Shown here: positions 24,301-35,021 of the stretch, piece after piece | Numbering within the stretch: the stretch's first letter is position 1 | Layout of the letters: each line of letters begins with the position of its first letter | NCBI GenBank assembly: GCA_023101725.1 | Contig: JALJCO010001155.1 | Location: 16,001 to 80,000, forward strand | From: Atherinomorus stipes | Taxonomy: Eukaryota > Chordata > Actinopteri > Atheriniformes > Atherinidae | Length of the DNA stretch: 64,000 bases | Direction of reading: 5' to 3' | The notes under the pieces: model-generated | What the model saw: only the letters and a program-made list of their open reading frames with translations | Database searches by the model: none | What the model was told of the DNA's origin: nothing | Made by a program: the position numbers and the translations under genes

Positions 24301-25930
24301 CCAACATCCAAAGAGGAGTTTTGGAAAGTTCTTCAAGATGCCAGCAGAACTATTCCTGGAGACCACTTGAAGAAATAACGAGACAACTTGTCTACTGTAA
24401 GACAGTTCAGGCTGTGGTGAAGAATAAAACTGCTCATCCCAAATATTGACTCTCCAGCTCATCGAATTGCACCAGCTCTGTTTTTGCCATTGATACTGTG
24501 ATGATATTTATGTTTCTGCATGCCTCAACAAATCCCTGCTATCATTTCCATACTGTATATTCATGGTGGTGCATAAAGAAATGAGGAGTGTCTCAAGACT
24601 TGGCAGAGTTCTGTAAAAAGTCACGCTGTATAAATACAACACATCTGTTGTCGCTGCTCATGCACTGACCTTATCTACGTATTTACCCAGTCCAATTTAC
24701 AATGCAGAAACAGGACTGGAATTTTATCTGGGAACCAATATGTCTTAGATTTTGCAAGTGCATGTTTTGAAATAAAGGAAATTATTGGGCACTGATTCAT
24801 TCAACTCATTAAGAATACCTTAGGTCTTGTGTCCTGGATGGAATATTATACAGACAAGATGTTCACATGCATCACACCCCAAACTCCCATCTTAACCAGA
24901 ATTCTAGCACAAATGTAAACCCACTCATGTTTACCAACAGGATTTATACAGTCTCTTTGCAGGATTGGAAGATTTATTACTCTCACTTAGCTGGATGAGT
25001 CTCTTCTCTGTGGGCATTAATCAGGCGGGTGGTACGTGGCTATTGTTAGGCACAAAATGAACCAATATGACTCCAGCTTCTCCGCACACACAAGGTGACT
25101 CCCTTATAGGTTATAATCTATCTCACTCCTCTGGCTACGCGGCCCCCTCTTGTGTTACTTCCCCCATGGTGATGATTGGGCAACACAGCGTGCTGACAGT
25201 GTGATGGATCAGAGCTGCCTTCAGCTTTGCAAGTTAGGAAAAACGGGAAACTTCCAGGAGGATCGTCATGATTATGATCTCACTTTTAGGAGTATCTGGC
25301 TCATGTGTTCAGTTTTCAGCACAGAACAGTAGAGAGTATGTTTGTGCCTATACTTGTACATATCTGCTGACCTCCAACTGAATTCCAGCATGATTCATAA
25401 ATGCTTAGAAGAGACAGTTAAGTGGATGAGTAAGGTGGAGACCAGAAGGTACAAAAACAGATAAAGAAGGCTGTTGCCATGGTGTCCAGGTGGGAGACGA
25501 CCACTCTTCTTTGGCTCTTAATTTTAACCATAACTTGTGCAAAGAAATTAAAACACAATTAATGAAATATATTAACAAACTGCTATATCCTATATCTATT
25601 TTTTAAAATCTATATATCAGCGAATCAGCAGCATCTTTAGAAACAACATCAACCAAAACAAGAAGCCAGACGCTCATGTGGCCACATTGTTGCGCTTTTG
25701 GGGAAGCGCCCGTGTTTCGCTTCATATTTGTATACAACTTCGACTACCACTGGAAAAATCTACGTGGGCACCCTAAAAGTTGCCCAAATTAGGCGATTAG
25801 CTGATGCGTTTTGTTGACAACGAGCGCGAGTTCAAGTCATGAGAAAACTCAAGTGTTATTGAAATATACTCACGGGTTCCAGTAACATGCAGGAGTAAAG
25901 GAGGGAAATAAACCTTGAGAAATGCGCCAT
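3321..25930 (-). CDS. vipr1: VIP receptor 1-like class B GPCR, first six coding exons (gene continues past the left edge)
   Basis: Receptor for VIP/PACAP-type peptides, which signals mainly through Gs at the plasma membrane. Coding exons on the minus strand: 25930-25874, 23024-22931, 20845-20732, 4803-4697, 4596-4499, 3450-3321. All joins are GT-AG and in phase, giving 200 residues. Residues 1-19 are a signal peptide ([11 protein letters not shown]...). Residues 20-124 form the hormone-binding ectodomain with its conserved cysteines ([29 protein letters not shown]). TM1 is about 129-153. [15 protein letters not shown] opens TM2, and the last exon ends after [20 protein letters not shown]...GESD.C is closest to VIPR1 among VIPR1, VIPR2, PAC1 and secretin receptors, judged from memory. 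The TM3-TM7 exons are not in the window. The intron between the third and fourth coding exons (4804-20731) is unusually repeat-rich. Confidence 0.85.
6720..6884. repeat. Foldback element with about 45-bp arms and a tRNA-like box B
   Basis: The two ends are near-perfect inverted repeats. The left arm contains GTACACAACGAGGGCCCGGG and the right arm its complement with a few changes. The loop is about 75 bp. On the minus strand GATCGAATCCC resembles a tRNA box B, but no convincing box A or cloverleaf follows, so I do not call a tRNA. I cannot name the family. Confidence 0.55.
7400..7590 (+). repeat. Retroposon-like 3' tail ending in CTTGAC repeats
   Basis: A sequence ending TTGTATATAAACCTGACC followed by tandem CTTGAC hexamers (7557-7581) resembles the common fish retroposon 3' tail that ends in a short simple repeat. 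No coding part is recognisable upstream. Confidence 0.35.
8200..10950. other. Intronic sequence, nothing recognised
   Basis: This stretch lies in the 15.9-kb vipr1 intron. I see no exon-like open frame, RNA gene or clear terminal repeat in it. Confidence 0.5.
10958..11245. mobile_element. Short mariner-type MITE (TA target)
   Basis: Inverted repeats of about 22 bp face each other: CAGATGCGGGCATGAAAAAG after a TA at 10958-10959, and its complement ending before a TA at 11244-11245. The 288-bp length, TA at both ends and lack of coding capacity fit a Tc1/mariner-type MITE. Confidence 0.65.
12340..12620. repeat. Dispersed repeat, related to 16,985-17,240
   Basis: Both stretches share, in order, CATTTATGCTC, a run around ATGCATATGCATAC, a segment near TTCTGCATCC, TTTTCAG(A/G)GAGCT and ACAGCGAAAG. 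They are divergent copies of one repeat in the same orientation. I see no clear ends. Confidence 0.45.
12683..13729. mobile_element. Composite TTAA-bounded element (copy 2, chimera of two families)
   Basis: The left end (TTAAAGGCAGGGTGGAGGATG at 12683) and the sequence to about 13306 match the element at 49469-50099 in the same orientation. From about 13307 to the TTAA at 13726-13729 the sequence matches the element at 53688-54118 in inverted orientation. The right end of the first family and one end of the second are missing at the junction. The result is a 1,047-bp unit with one terminus from each family. Confidence 0.6.
13993..14577. mobile_element. TTAA-bounded miniature element (copy 3)
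   Basis: TTAA occurs at 13993 and 14574. The left terminus is TTAAAGCCAGAGTTGG and the right, read inward, TTAAAGCTAGGGTTGG. The distal part (about 14360-14540) resembles the distal part of the 12683 and 49469 elements (AAGCTAACNAG, CACACGT, GGTGTGGTTT), so it is a diverged member of the same group. Confidence 0.6.
14600..16950. other. Intronic sequence, nothing recognised
   Basis: AT-rich vipr1 intron sequence without a recognisable exon, RNA gene or bounded repeat. Confidence 0.5.
16985..17240. repeat. Dispersed repeat, related to 12,340-12,620
   Basis: A more diverged copy of the repeat described at 12,340, in the same orientation and order of conserved blocks. Confidence 0.4.
17347..18053 (+). 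mobile_element. 0.7-kb non-autonomous element, hAT-like (copy A)
   Basis: The element is nearly identical over its length to 54344-55040. It is flanked by GGTGGACC (17339-17346) and GGTGAACC (18054-18061), an 8-bp target duplication with one difference. It starts CAAGGGGCAAAC and ends ACAGTCTATG. The terminal inverted repeats are very weak. Eight-bp duplications are typical of the hAT superfamily. There is no transposase frame. Near the 3' end it holds CAAGATGGCGAC followed directly by GGTAAGAC, which resembles a YY1-type initiator, a start codon and a splice donor. Confidence 0.75.
18480..19310. repeat. Interspersed repeat split by a TTAA element
   Basis: The flanks 18480-18611 (GCAAAATAACTCAAAAGG onward) and 19238-19310 (CATTGCAGCATATGGCTGCA) join to resemble the uninterrupted copy at 56215-56490. 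The copy here was broken by insertion of the element at 18612-19237. Confidence 0.6.
18612..19237. mobile_element. TTAA-bounded miniature element (copy 4)
   Basis: TTAA occurs at 18612 and 19234. The 19-bp termini TTAAAGGGACATTGTGTAA and (read inward) TTAAAGGGATATTGTGTAA differ by one base. It is inserted inside an older interspersed repeat, which fixes its boundaries. Confidence 0.75.
21934..22859. mobile_element. hAT-like element with 8-bp target duplication, hosting a TTAA element
   Basis: The flanks TTTAAGTG (21926-21933) and TTTAAGTG (22860-22867) are an exact 8-bp duplication. The termini TAGAAATGCACCGATCC and (read inward) TAGAGGTGCACCGATCC are inverted repeats. No transposase is visible. 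The 22148-22704 element lies inside. Confidence 0.8.
22148..22704. mobile_element. TTAA-bounded miniature element (copy 5), nested
   Basis: TTAA occurs at 22148 and 22701. The termini TTAAAGGTAGAGTCCGGAGT and (read inward) TTAAAGGTAGAGTCCAGAGT are almost identical. It is nested in the hAT-like element at 21934-22859, so it inserted later. Confidence 0.75.
23955..24030 (+). repeat. tRNA-like sequence, probably SINE-derived
   Basis: TTGGCTGAATGGTCAGCAGG resembles a tRNA box A, and GGGCTCAAACTCCCC about 40 bp on resembles a box B with its stem. I cannot fold a proper anticodon arm, so a tRNA-derived SINE head or pseudo-tRNA is likelier than a functional tRNA. It lies inside the Tc1-like remnant. 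Confidence 0.4.
24162..24449 (+). pseudogene. Tc1-like transposase C-terminal fragment
   Basis: A 95-codon frame carries the end of a Tc1-type transposase: [15 protein letters not shown] corresponds to the usual region around the third catalytic acidic residue (consensus LNPIE.VW), and [14 protein letters not shown] to the normal C-terminus. The middle is frameshifted or replaced ([10 protein letters not shown]). The N-terminal DNA-binding and first two catalytic aspartate regions are absent. It is not functional. Confidence 0.7.
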
Positions 25931-26084
25931 TTCCTCTGGATTAGTAAACTAATAACACTTTAAGAAACAATAAACTTGCAGAAAATGATGCAAGAGTGGT
26001 TTTAAAATGCAGTGAGAATCCGAGACAGGTTTGCTCATGTGTGCGTCTTGCGCTCTCAATGGAGAGCTCCGACCTTATTGTCGT

Positions 26085-26115
26085 CCACCTCCTCCTCCTC
26101 CTCCTCCTCCCCCTT
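26085..26115. repeat. CTC trinucleotide microsatellite near the vipr1 5' end
   Basis: (CCT/CTC)n pyrimidine-rich run about 150 bp upstream of the vipr1 start codon. It reads as a purine-rich GAG run on the vipr1 sense strand and probably falls in the promoter or 5' UTR. The transcription start itself is not visible. Confidence 0.6.
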
Positions 26116-26199
26116 CCGCACTACACCTCTCCACCTCCTCCCACCAAAGATTTACCTTGAAAACCAAGTGACCAATGAAACATCATCAGTGCGTCAGTG

Positions 26200-28290
26200 A
26201 ATGAGCGTGCAAAACATTATCATGCTGTGCGCGTGTCACAAATGCTAACCAACCGATTAAATTTGATTTGATATGACTGATTTCAATTAATTACGTTGAT
26301 TTACAGCTTATATTTAAGTTTTAAGCATTTTTTCTTTACTGTTTTTCGACGTCGGAATTATAAGGGAGAATTAAAAGGAAGAGTGAAAAGAAAGAATTAA
26401 TTGCCTGTTTCGGGGTCTCAATACAATTTGAATAGTTTAATTATTGTAAATATTTTTCCTGATAGGGGGTATTTTGTGAAGGCAGCCTGATGGTGATAGC
26501 TAGAAAAAAAAAAAAAAAAGACTATGCAGGGGATGAGTTGGGTCTGCTGTGATGTGTTTTCTTTTCCTTTCTGCTGCTTGTGTGAGAGGAACAGATAATT
26601 GACTTTGGTTCTTGCCAATTATTTTGCTTGCTTGATTAATGACTAGGAAAAGCTTTTGGTCTTAACAAAAAGCTGAACCAGTATGAAATTGGCCCTTAAA
26701 AATAAGAATTGATTCAATGAGTGATTTGTCAATAATTGTTCACAGGTCCTCTCTAAAACTGAGGACCCTGTCTGTCCTCATCAGGAACAGGTGTTGTTCT
26801 GCCTTTTTGTAGACATTTTTTTGTGTTCAACGGACAGACAACTGTCAACGTCCATGTCATAAATAAGTGAAGATGAAAAATCAATTAAGATGGCACGCAG
26901 CACAAACTTCAGGGTTGCCTGAAAAATGACAGACTTTCAGAATAAACATGAATATCTCTTTAAAATAATAGGCTACCTGTAGCTCTAAACCTAAATAATG
27001 TGTGAATATTATCTCTGCAAAGGCCAACTCTGATAGAAGTGGAGCATAACTAAATTAGAAAGGTACTGACAGTTCAGACGAGGTCTCCAAAATGGCCATT
27101 TTGTCTGTTTGGCACAGTTTGATACCGTCTGTTCTCAAAAGTTTTTTTTTTTTCCAACCTTCCTCACTGCCAGTTCATTCAGCCCAGGGATTTTGAAAGG
27201 TAATAAGGGGAATTAGATGTTTATATCCCCCCACAGCACAGCACAGCTCTTTACTCTTGGAGATGTTAAAAAGGAAGCTCATGTCCCTGATGTGGGCCAT
27301 GTACCTAATACTTAAAAAGTGATACGTTCATGTTATTGTTCATGTAAATGGCAAATAAAATGGGAGGTAAAATGCTGCTTTATAGACTTCTGTTTAGTAA
27401 GGAAGTAAAAGCACTGACCACAACATGCTATGGTTGATTCAGTGAAAAGTGTCTAATCCATAAAATCGGAGTTGGGCAGTCCATGAATAGAAATCTTTGT
27501 GTGGGGGTGGGTGGTGTCCAGATGTCGGCACACTACGGTTCAAAAGGAAAATATAGAACTTTTGCCGTATTTATCTGGCAGCTCTAGATCATTTCCACAT
27601 TACATATTAATTTCAAGATGATAGTCATTTAGAAATATGGAATAATAAAGAGAACATAACAACTGGCTTTCAACCCTTGTGGGTTCTGACCATTTATGAC
27701 AGATATATTTGCTGAAGAGTTCTCATCATGCTACAGATGTTGTTATATCTTCCGGGAATGGGCTTTTAATAGGAGACAGTGCTGTACTAGCACTCTTGCT
27801 ACAGGGAAAAAAATCCATATATTTCTTCATTATAGAATAGTAATATGAGTCCTCTGCAGACGTAGTTTAACTCAAATGCCTGAATGCCTCCACATGAAGC
27901 ATAAAGAAATAGTTTAAGGATGATTTGAACCACCGCTCAGCCTTCTTAAAACAGCTGCTGTTTTCCCTTCTCATTTGTCATCTGTGTCTGTGTGGTTTGT
28001 CCATTTCTGAGGTTTCACATATCAGGACATAATAATAAATAATAAATAATCCGGTCTTTATCTGCTCTCAAAATAAATCAAACCCAGCCTCAGCAAACAA
28101 CAACAGAACACGTCACTCGAGGTCATTATTTACTTTGTGAAAGTGAAGTCAAAATGCAGAAGTATGTGGAAAAACTGCAGCAAGTTCACTCTTAATGTTT
28201 CCATGGAAATGAAGATGATAACCTGTTGGTAATCAAATCCTGATTTATTGACCATCATAATAATGATCACATCTCTAAAAGTAGAAGTTT
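26200..28290. other. Intergenic sequence, nothing recognised
   Basis: No exon, RNA gene or bounded element was recognised between the vipr1 5' end and the repeat tail at 28,300. Confidence 0.45.
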
Positions 28291-28299
28291 TACCAGTCA

Positions 28300-28430
28300 T
28301 TTATTTATTTATTTTGTTTTGTTTTTATTGTGCATCTTGCTATGATGTTTTTAATGTTTTATGTAAAGCACTTTGAAATGTCTTGTACATTAAATGTGCT
28401 AAAAAATAAAAATAAAAATTACTTTGCCCT
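28300..28430 (+). repeat. LINE/retroposon 3' tail
   Basis: TGTAAAGCACTTTGAAATG, then TTAAATGTGCT and an AAATAAAAATAAAA tail is the familiar 3' end of fish retroposons. Only the tail is present. Confidence 0.5.
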
Positions 28431-28436
28431 GCATTT

Positions 28437-29070
28437 TTGGTCTGCAGCATTAAAGTGTGTGTATGCCAAGGATGGAGGACATCAGCAATGATATCAGAGA
28501 AGTCATTGTTCAATGAAAAAGGTCATAAGGTAATTTCTAAACGATTTGGAGTCCATAATTCTGCAGTGAGGAAGATTATTCACGAATGGAAAAGAATCCA
28601 TAGTTGCCAATCTTCCCAGGAGTGAACATCCCAGCTAGTGCAAGGTAAGACCGTGCAGTCCGCAGAAAAGGAAGGACTTTGGGACTCCTGCTCTACAGGC
28701 CTTAGTTAGCCTGTTAAATGTTAAAGTTAATGACAGAATAATTAGAAAAAGGATGAACAGGATTGTTTGAAGAGTTGCCAGGAAAAATTAGATGGCTGCA
28801 TGGTGACAGACGTAACAACGTCTTTTATCTCTGCTTTGATCCTGACAGGATCAAAGTAGAGATGTATGGCCACAATTTGCATCGATATGCAACCGAACAA
28901 ACCACATTTGCATACCAAAATATTCCAAAGACAAATGTGAGGCCATTTGTCTGACCTGCCTAGCAACACGCAGGTCAGCTATCCCCAAAACACAGAAAAG
29001 AATAGCTGAAAAAGAAAATAATCAAGCTGTTGCAATTACCCAATTAAAACCCAAAAAACAGCATAATATT
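28437..29070 (+). mobile_element. Degenerate Tc1-like transposon
   Basis: This is a relic of a Tc1-type transposase gene. The helix-turn-helix part is still readable (a frame containing KGHKVISKRFGVHNSAVRKI, about 28,515-28,575). Later segments correspond to the middle of the gene (GTTAATGACAGAATAATTAG, GAGTTGCCAGGA, AAAGTAGAGATGTATGGCC). Stops and frameshifts interrupt it throughout. Confidence 0.65.
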
Positions 29071-29099
29071 TGAACATATAACAGAGAAATTATTTGTTT

Positions 29100-30990
29100 C
29101 CTTCAAGAAGGCACCTGGTGATTGTGACCAAACGTCTCTTATCCTGCTCACCTCATACTGGAACTAGAATGCTTTTTTATCCAGATGTTCAAACTTTTAA
29201 AAAATAACTTGTAGACATTCTTATGAACAATCAGTTACAGGACATGGATCATAGCTGGCACACTGCTCCTACATAAAGTAACATTTCTGTATTCAGACTG
29301 AAGAATGATACAAAGTGCTCACATATGTACCTATGCATGTGAAAGTAATCTCAGCACACTGTAAAGAATCCAAATCATAACTCAGCAGAAGTTGTGCAGG
29401 GGGACTGAAGATTGTTTCCGCTCTCTCGCATTCCTCAGTGGACTGCAAATAGACAAGGTTGGTAAAAAACACAGTAAATGTGCATCTGTTTGTTGCTGCT
29501 GCAGTACAGGATTGAAACTGCACCACCAACCGTGAGGAAGCTGGTAACAATACACAAACCAAGTCCTCATATTCAATGACTCCTTCACTGATACCGTGTG
29601 ATCTGGTTAATATCAGATGATGACTCAGTGGCTTATGAAAGTTTTGATGGACGACAGGATGAAAGTTAAAAGTCTGGGATTTTGATCTCTGCAAGAGAAA
29701 TCTTGTGGGATGATGGAGAGGATACAGTGTCTTTGTCTGTTGGGTTTCATGTGTTCATCCTTTTTTATAGAGATCTCTGATTCAATACAAACTCTGGAGT
29801 GTTTAACTTCTTAGCAATGAGATTTATTTATCCTAACTTTTAATGAGGATGATGAAGCTGCAGCCGGTAAAAGCTAGTAATGTTCACCTCTCTCTTCCAC
29901 CAGTTGTCAGTTGTATTTTATTGCTACAGTGCTTCAACATTAGACACATGCTTCTCATAAACCTTTTATCATAAAGAACTTCCTCAGTCAAAGGTCTGTT
30001 TGTGGCTCACTGTAAAATCGGGGATATCTTACAGTTTCACGCCATTATGTGATCAAATAAGCCCTTAAACACAATGACAAGCAGTGTAAATTATCATTTC
30101 AGTAAGATACAAATAATTAACTAAAGCATTCATTTATGAAGATAATTGCAGCTGTGTCAGGCTGAAATATGACTGTCTCCTCACAGCAGCTCTTTGAGAG
30201 GCTGATACAGGCTGAGTCAACCTGCAAGCTGTCAGTCAACACCTGAGATACTTCACCAAGGGCAGTGATGGTAATTACAAAGATGCATCAAACTCATTAC
30301 ACCGAAGTGAAGACCCGAGAGTAGAATCATGTTCACAGCAGGGGAGCCAAAGCAATGTCAGTCTGCTTGAGAGCCTGGTACTGTTTGCTTTAATGGCTGA
30401 TGAGCATGCCCATAGCAACCATGGAGCCAGGAAAAAGTCACTGGAACAAAATGCATCTTGTTTAGTTTTCACAACAAGTATTGTCTGGTGCTATCTGTCT
30501 GATTATCTTTAAACTATTTGAAAGTCAAATGTTTTCATTCATGCCATCCATCATTCTAAAATGAAACTTGATAATGTGCAGCATAGTGATGTAAATGCAA
30601 GAGCCAAAGCATCGCTGACTGGTTTATATAAGCACTACTGGCAAATACTTCCAGGAAAGTGATATTTTCTAAAATCCAACAAAAAACTAAATCTGGAATT
30701 CCTCATTTTATTTAGACCTTTATTCAACAGACTAAAGAAATGATTTTGTATCCAAAACTGTTAAAATGTAACACACTGGTAACACAGAGTAAGTGTAAGG
30801 GAGCACATCATTGTCCTTCTTGAGCCAATCCAAAACCCAGATAAATGCAGAGCGTTATGCCAAGAAGGGCACCCAGCGCAATTTTTAAGCCAAATCAAAT
30901 ATGTGAGTCAGTCCAATGTCATCTGTGCCAGATTGGTCAAGACCCAAGTTAACAAAGGCCACTATCTCGGGGAAGTTCAACTTCACTTTC
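29100..30990. other. Intergenic sequence, nothing recognised
   Basis: A 133-codon open frame on the minus strand (29293-29694) shows no family resemblance, signal or splice context, so I do not call it a gene. Confidence 0.45.
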
Positions 30991-30999
30991 AAGTTTATT

Positions 31000-31495
31000 T
31001 ACAGTCGTCCTAACAATTATTCATACCCTCCAATTAAAGAAAAGGCTAAATCCACAAAAGTAATTCAAAAACAAGCCACTAAAGAAATTGATAATAAATA
31101 AAAATGTACAAAATTATAACTTAGTGTAATAAAATATTGCTTTTGAGCTGTGATTGGAAACAATAATTATAAGAAACAAATAAACAAAACTGTCCCAGAC
31201 AGATTGCAGTACCTTTTCTCATGAACAGTGGACCAAAATACCTGTCAACAGGTGCCTTTTTAAACATTAGAGAAAACACCTGATTGCAGTGATTGCCTCA
31301 ACAAAATTTTAGATTCGGAGCCCCATTGTGCTCGTTTGTTTTTAATATTTCTTCAAACCACAATTTAAAACAAATGTCATGATTTTTGTAGGATTTTTAT
31401 TTACTATTACTTTTGTCGTTTTCGACTTATTTCACTGACAGTTTTCTTTTTCTTTCTATGATTGGAGGGTATGAAAAATTTTGAAGACAACTGTA
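31000..31495. mobile_element. Tc1/mariner-type MITE (TA target)
   Basis: Both ends sit at TA. The left end ACAGTCGTCCTAAC...TTCATACCCTCCA is mirrored by the right end, which reads ACAGTTGTCTTCAAA...TTCATACCCTCCA inward. It is about 0.5 kb with no coding sequence. Confidence 0.7.
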
Positions 31496-31667
31496 TATTG
31501 CACATTCAAAAAGAACAATAGGTGCCTAAAGCGATTATCAATTTAAAACAGGAAAAGTAGATAAGAAAAACAAAAGGTTTAAAAAACAACTTAAGTGAAA
31601 AGAATGCTAAAAGCAAACATTTTCATCAAAATAAGAGAAGTCTAGAAAAGCCTACTATCACCAGATT

Positions 31668-31885
31668 AATGGGCAATATGCACGGCTCCATTACTTCCTG
31701 AACTTCAGACAGCACCTTTGCTTCCTGTCTGTTGTGACTGGACACACTGATTAACTCAGGTGTGTCTGACTTCAGTAACTGGCCAAACACCACCTAGAGT
31801 AATCAGTTTGTCCAGTCACAACAGACAGGAAGCAAAGGTGCTGTCTGAAGTTCAGGAAATAGTGGAGCCGTGCATATAGCCCATT
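31668..31885. repeat. Long hairpin (about 85-bp arms)
   Basis: The left arm begins AATGGGCAATATGCACGGCTCC and continues through TTCAGACAGCACCTTTGC. The right arm is its reverse complement with few differences, around a loop of roughly 45 bp. This looks like a foldback transposon or a young inverted duplication. A transcript would form a long near-perfect hairpin. Confidence 0.75.
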
Positions 31886-31899
31886 GGCAACAAGTTAGG

Positions 31900-34800
31900 G
31901 TGTCAAGATTAGGTCCAAAATATGTATTTTTCAGCACATGATTGCTAAGAACTTTCACTATCCACATATAATGACAGTTTGAAAAGATTCAGGCAATCTG
32001 GAGTAAGCTTGTGCAAAAATGCCAAGAAAGAAAATCACTGCTGGTCAAACCTTTCACAGAACCATATTTTATAATTTTGCAGGGAAAAATCTTGGTTTCA
32101 TCAAGAGGACAATGTCAGACCTCATCCTGCAAGACTTTCAAAAGTGAGGCCTGATGGATACAATGGCTTCATGGGCTTCACTCGTTTTGTCTGAAATACA
32201 GATCTGTCTCCCAATTGAAGATACATGAAGCATTTTGAAGATGGAAATCAGAGAATGACAACCACTTACCGCTGAGCAGTTGAAATCTTTTTTTTCAGCA
32301 AGTATGGGCAGATGGATCTGCAAAACTGCAGCAATTGATTTCCTCAGTTCCCAAACAATAAAAATCTAAAAATCATGTATTTTTTGAAAGAAAAGCTGAT
32401 GAAAACAGTAGTAAACATGCCTTTGTCCCAAGTTTTCTATTTGTCTGTATAGGTGCAATGCTGACACAGTTTTTAAACTTGTTCATGAATAACATTATTT
32501 CTACACAGAATAACAGTGGTTTGTGGAGACAGTGACAATCATTTTGTTTGACTTGTCAAATAAAGAAGCAAACAAATTTAGAAATAATAGATTTTTTAAC
32601 TGTTACCTCTTTAAAAAAGAAAAATTTCCCTGTTTTTCTTGACATGAGGTTTGGATTTTGTGATTATTCACAAAGATCTTCAGTTATCTCTGGTCATTTA
32701 AATTGCAAGGAGGCCTGGTACTGTAAAGCAGTGTGTCTTCTGTCTGCTCCCACTCACCAGTGGATAAAAAGAATAAACATGGAGGGGTGGGTGCAACTTT
32801 GAAAAAAGATATTTATTAGAGGATTTAGAGCTATTAAAGTCAGAAGGGAGGATTTGGGGACATTTTTGTTGTTGATGCGAAACTAGCGTTTCATTAGTCA
32901 AAGGATAGATAATTCCAGACTCCTCTTTTTTAGGCCTGATTTATTGCTCTGTCTTGCATGAATCCTTTTTGTAAAGCCACTGCATTCCTACAAAGATGAA
33001 GCAACTCTAGATCACAGCTGTTTTCCAGCGAGGTACTGTAGGTCGCTGTCTTGACGTTCTCTGTCTGTGGCCATCAAAGGGCTTTGTTCCACGCAGACTT
33101 GCTGCAGCGAAGTTGCAAATGTTTTATTGAAAGGTATTCCAACAATAGGCAAACTGACGTCATTGCTTTGAATGCCATTTTGCTTTCAGCGAGCAGTCAA
33201 GGACAGACACACTGAAGAGGAAGGATGTAACACCTGAACCAGGGCGAAGCATAATAAAGTGACAAAAGGGGTATTAAATGAAGAAATTATTTAGTGGTAT
33301 GCTATTTCTCTTCTCTTGTTCAGAGTATTAAAGCTGTGGAGCCAGAGATGCCCCTGAAGATTTGCTTCTATTTTTGTGGATTTGAATGAGCCCACAGAGA
33401 AAGGCAGTAATCTGTTTCCGGTGGGGAATTTACATTTTCAGTTTGAGCAATTCTTTTCTCTAACTGTGCGAGCAAAAGGGGCTGGAAACAGTGGGTGATG
33501 GTAACATAAAACTGACAAAGGGCAGTTTGAGTTGACACTAAAAACAGGTGTATGTCACAATTGGACGCTGTTTACAAAGAGAGAATTGTCTGCTATTCAG
33601 GACACAGAGAGGACAAGAAAAAGAGGAAGCTAGGAAAGTCTGTAACGCCTGACTTTATGATTCATGATGGTCTAACATAGGTCACTCCTGATCAGCGCAA
33701 GAGAAACACAATCAGATAGCTACTGAGGATAGTGCACTTTGGTGATCTGGAGCTCTCCAGGAGGCCACGAGGTAAATCTGAGAGGCCATGAGATGATTTA
33801 CCAGAAACAGACAATATGCACCAGGAGTCACGAACTTTAATATCCTGTTTGGATCATGATAGAAGATTTCCAACCACTCAAGTTCTCATTTATTAAAAAC
33901 CTTATCTGTTATTAGTATCTGGGCCACATGGAGTTGCCATCAGAAATCAACAGGACATGCTTACCTAGTGTATAGCAATCATAGATAAATCACATCTTTT
34001 AATTTTTCCATTCAATAAAAGAAAATAAATAGTTAAATAAATTTGAAGTCATGACCTATGCTGATTAAGAGAATTGGGCGTTTGTTGTATACTTCAGCAA
34101 CTTATGTATTCCTCAGGATACATTGGATGATTCAGGGTAGAAAGTCATGTTATTCAGCTATTTGGATGCACAGTGGAAGACATGTTGATATTCACTGCAA
34201 ACCCAGATATAACCATGACAGCATGCCCTTCTATTTCCCTGCGGGGCATTAGAGATTGCTCATTATATGGCAAAAGATTTGTGAGTGGAGAATGACAGGG
34301 AGAGTGGTGATTGCTATAAGCTCTTCATTATCTGGGTGTGTAGCAGTGAGGTGAAGCAAAGGAGGAGAAAATGTCAAAAGGCAGGCGGCGGGGGTCTCCT
34401 CAGACATTAAAACAACACACGAAAGGGTCATAGAATAATAGATCCATGCAACCTTTTTGAGGAAGGAAAGTATGTTACAATGTCCATAAATGCATCATGA
34501 CTCAGCCGAAGAATCATCCTGGTCATGACTGCATCATTCAGATTGGGAGCATTAGTCAGCACCACACCACAACAAACAAGCATCAGTAGCCGCTACACTG
34601 TTGTTGGGGAGAGGTATGTGGGGAAGCTTGTCTTCTCAGATAACTAGGCCTGAGGCAGGAACCAAACATTTAATAAAAAGAAATGCTAAATAAAAAGAAG
34701 TTGTGCACGTCCATTCATTGGACTTATAGCTTTGATAAGCATGGTCAAAATTAAATAGAATTCCATCTCCATCTCCATTTTAAACCTTTTCAAATACTTG

Positions 34801-34960
34801 GAGAAATTAAAGTTAGAGGGAATTTTGAATTTTAAAAAAGAACTTTTAAAAGTCCCATTTTTTCCATTTCTAACTATCGACTGATGATTAATCAAGTGCT
34901 AAATCTAATGTAAAGGAGTATATTTGAATGACAGTTTATAACGTCATATCAGTGACATCG
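31900..34960. other. Intergenic sequence, nothing recognised
   Basis: No gene or bounded repeat was recognised here. Confidence 0.45.
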
Positions 34961-34971
34961 ACACTGCTTTG

Positions 34972-34985
34972 CTGCCACCTAGTGG
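34972..34985 (-). promoter_or_regulatory. CTCF-like motif
   Basis: On the minus strand the sequence reads CCACTAGGTGGCAG, which fits the CTCF core consensus CCASYAGRKGGCRS at every position. It lies about 100-150 bp upstream of the probable MUL1-like transcription start. Occupancy is not knowable from sequence. A similar string also occurs in some fish repeats. Confidence 0.4.
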
Positions 34986-35021
34986 TCAACAAAATGAATT
35001 TAACATGTTCCTGAAATCACC

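Larger units (their letters stand above)
23479..24613 (+). mobile_element. Degenerate Tc1-like transposon with a tRNA-like insert
   Basis: The left terminus CAGTGCTGTGTGAAAGTCTTGAG is mirrored at the right by a segment that reads CAGAACTCTGCCAAGTCTTGAG inward. Near the right end the frame 24162-24449 preserves transposase C-terminal features ([27 protein letters not shown]). The DDE catalytic region is deleted or unreadable, and a poly-C tract follows the left end (about 23503-23522). This is a dead element. Confidence 0.65.

Noticed and set aside
29293..29694. 133-codon minus-strand open frame
   Set aside because: No family resemblance, no domain or signal, no convincing splice context; length is unremarkable for this much intergenic DNA.
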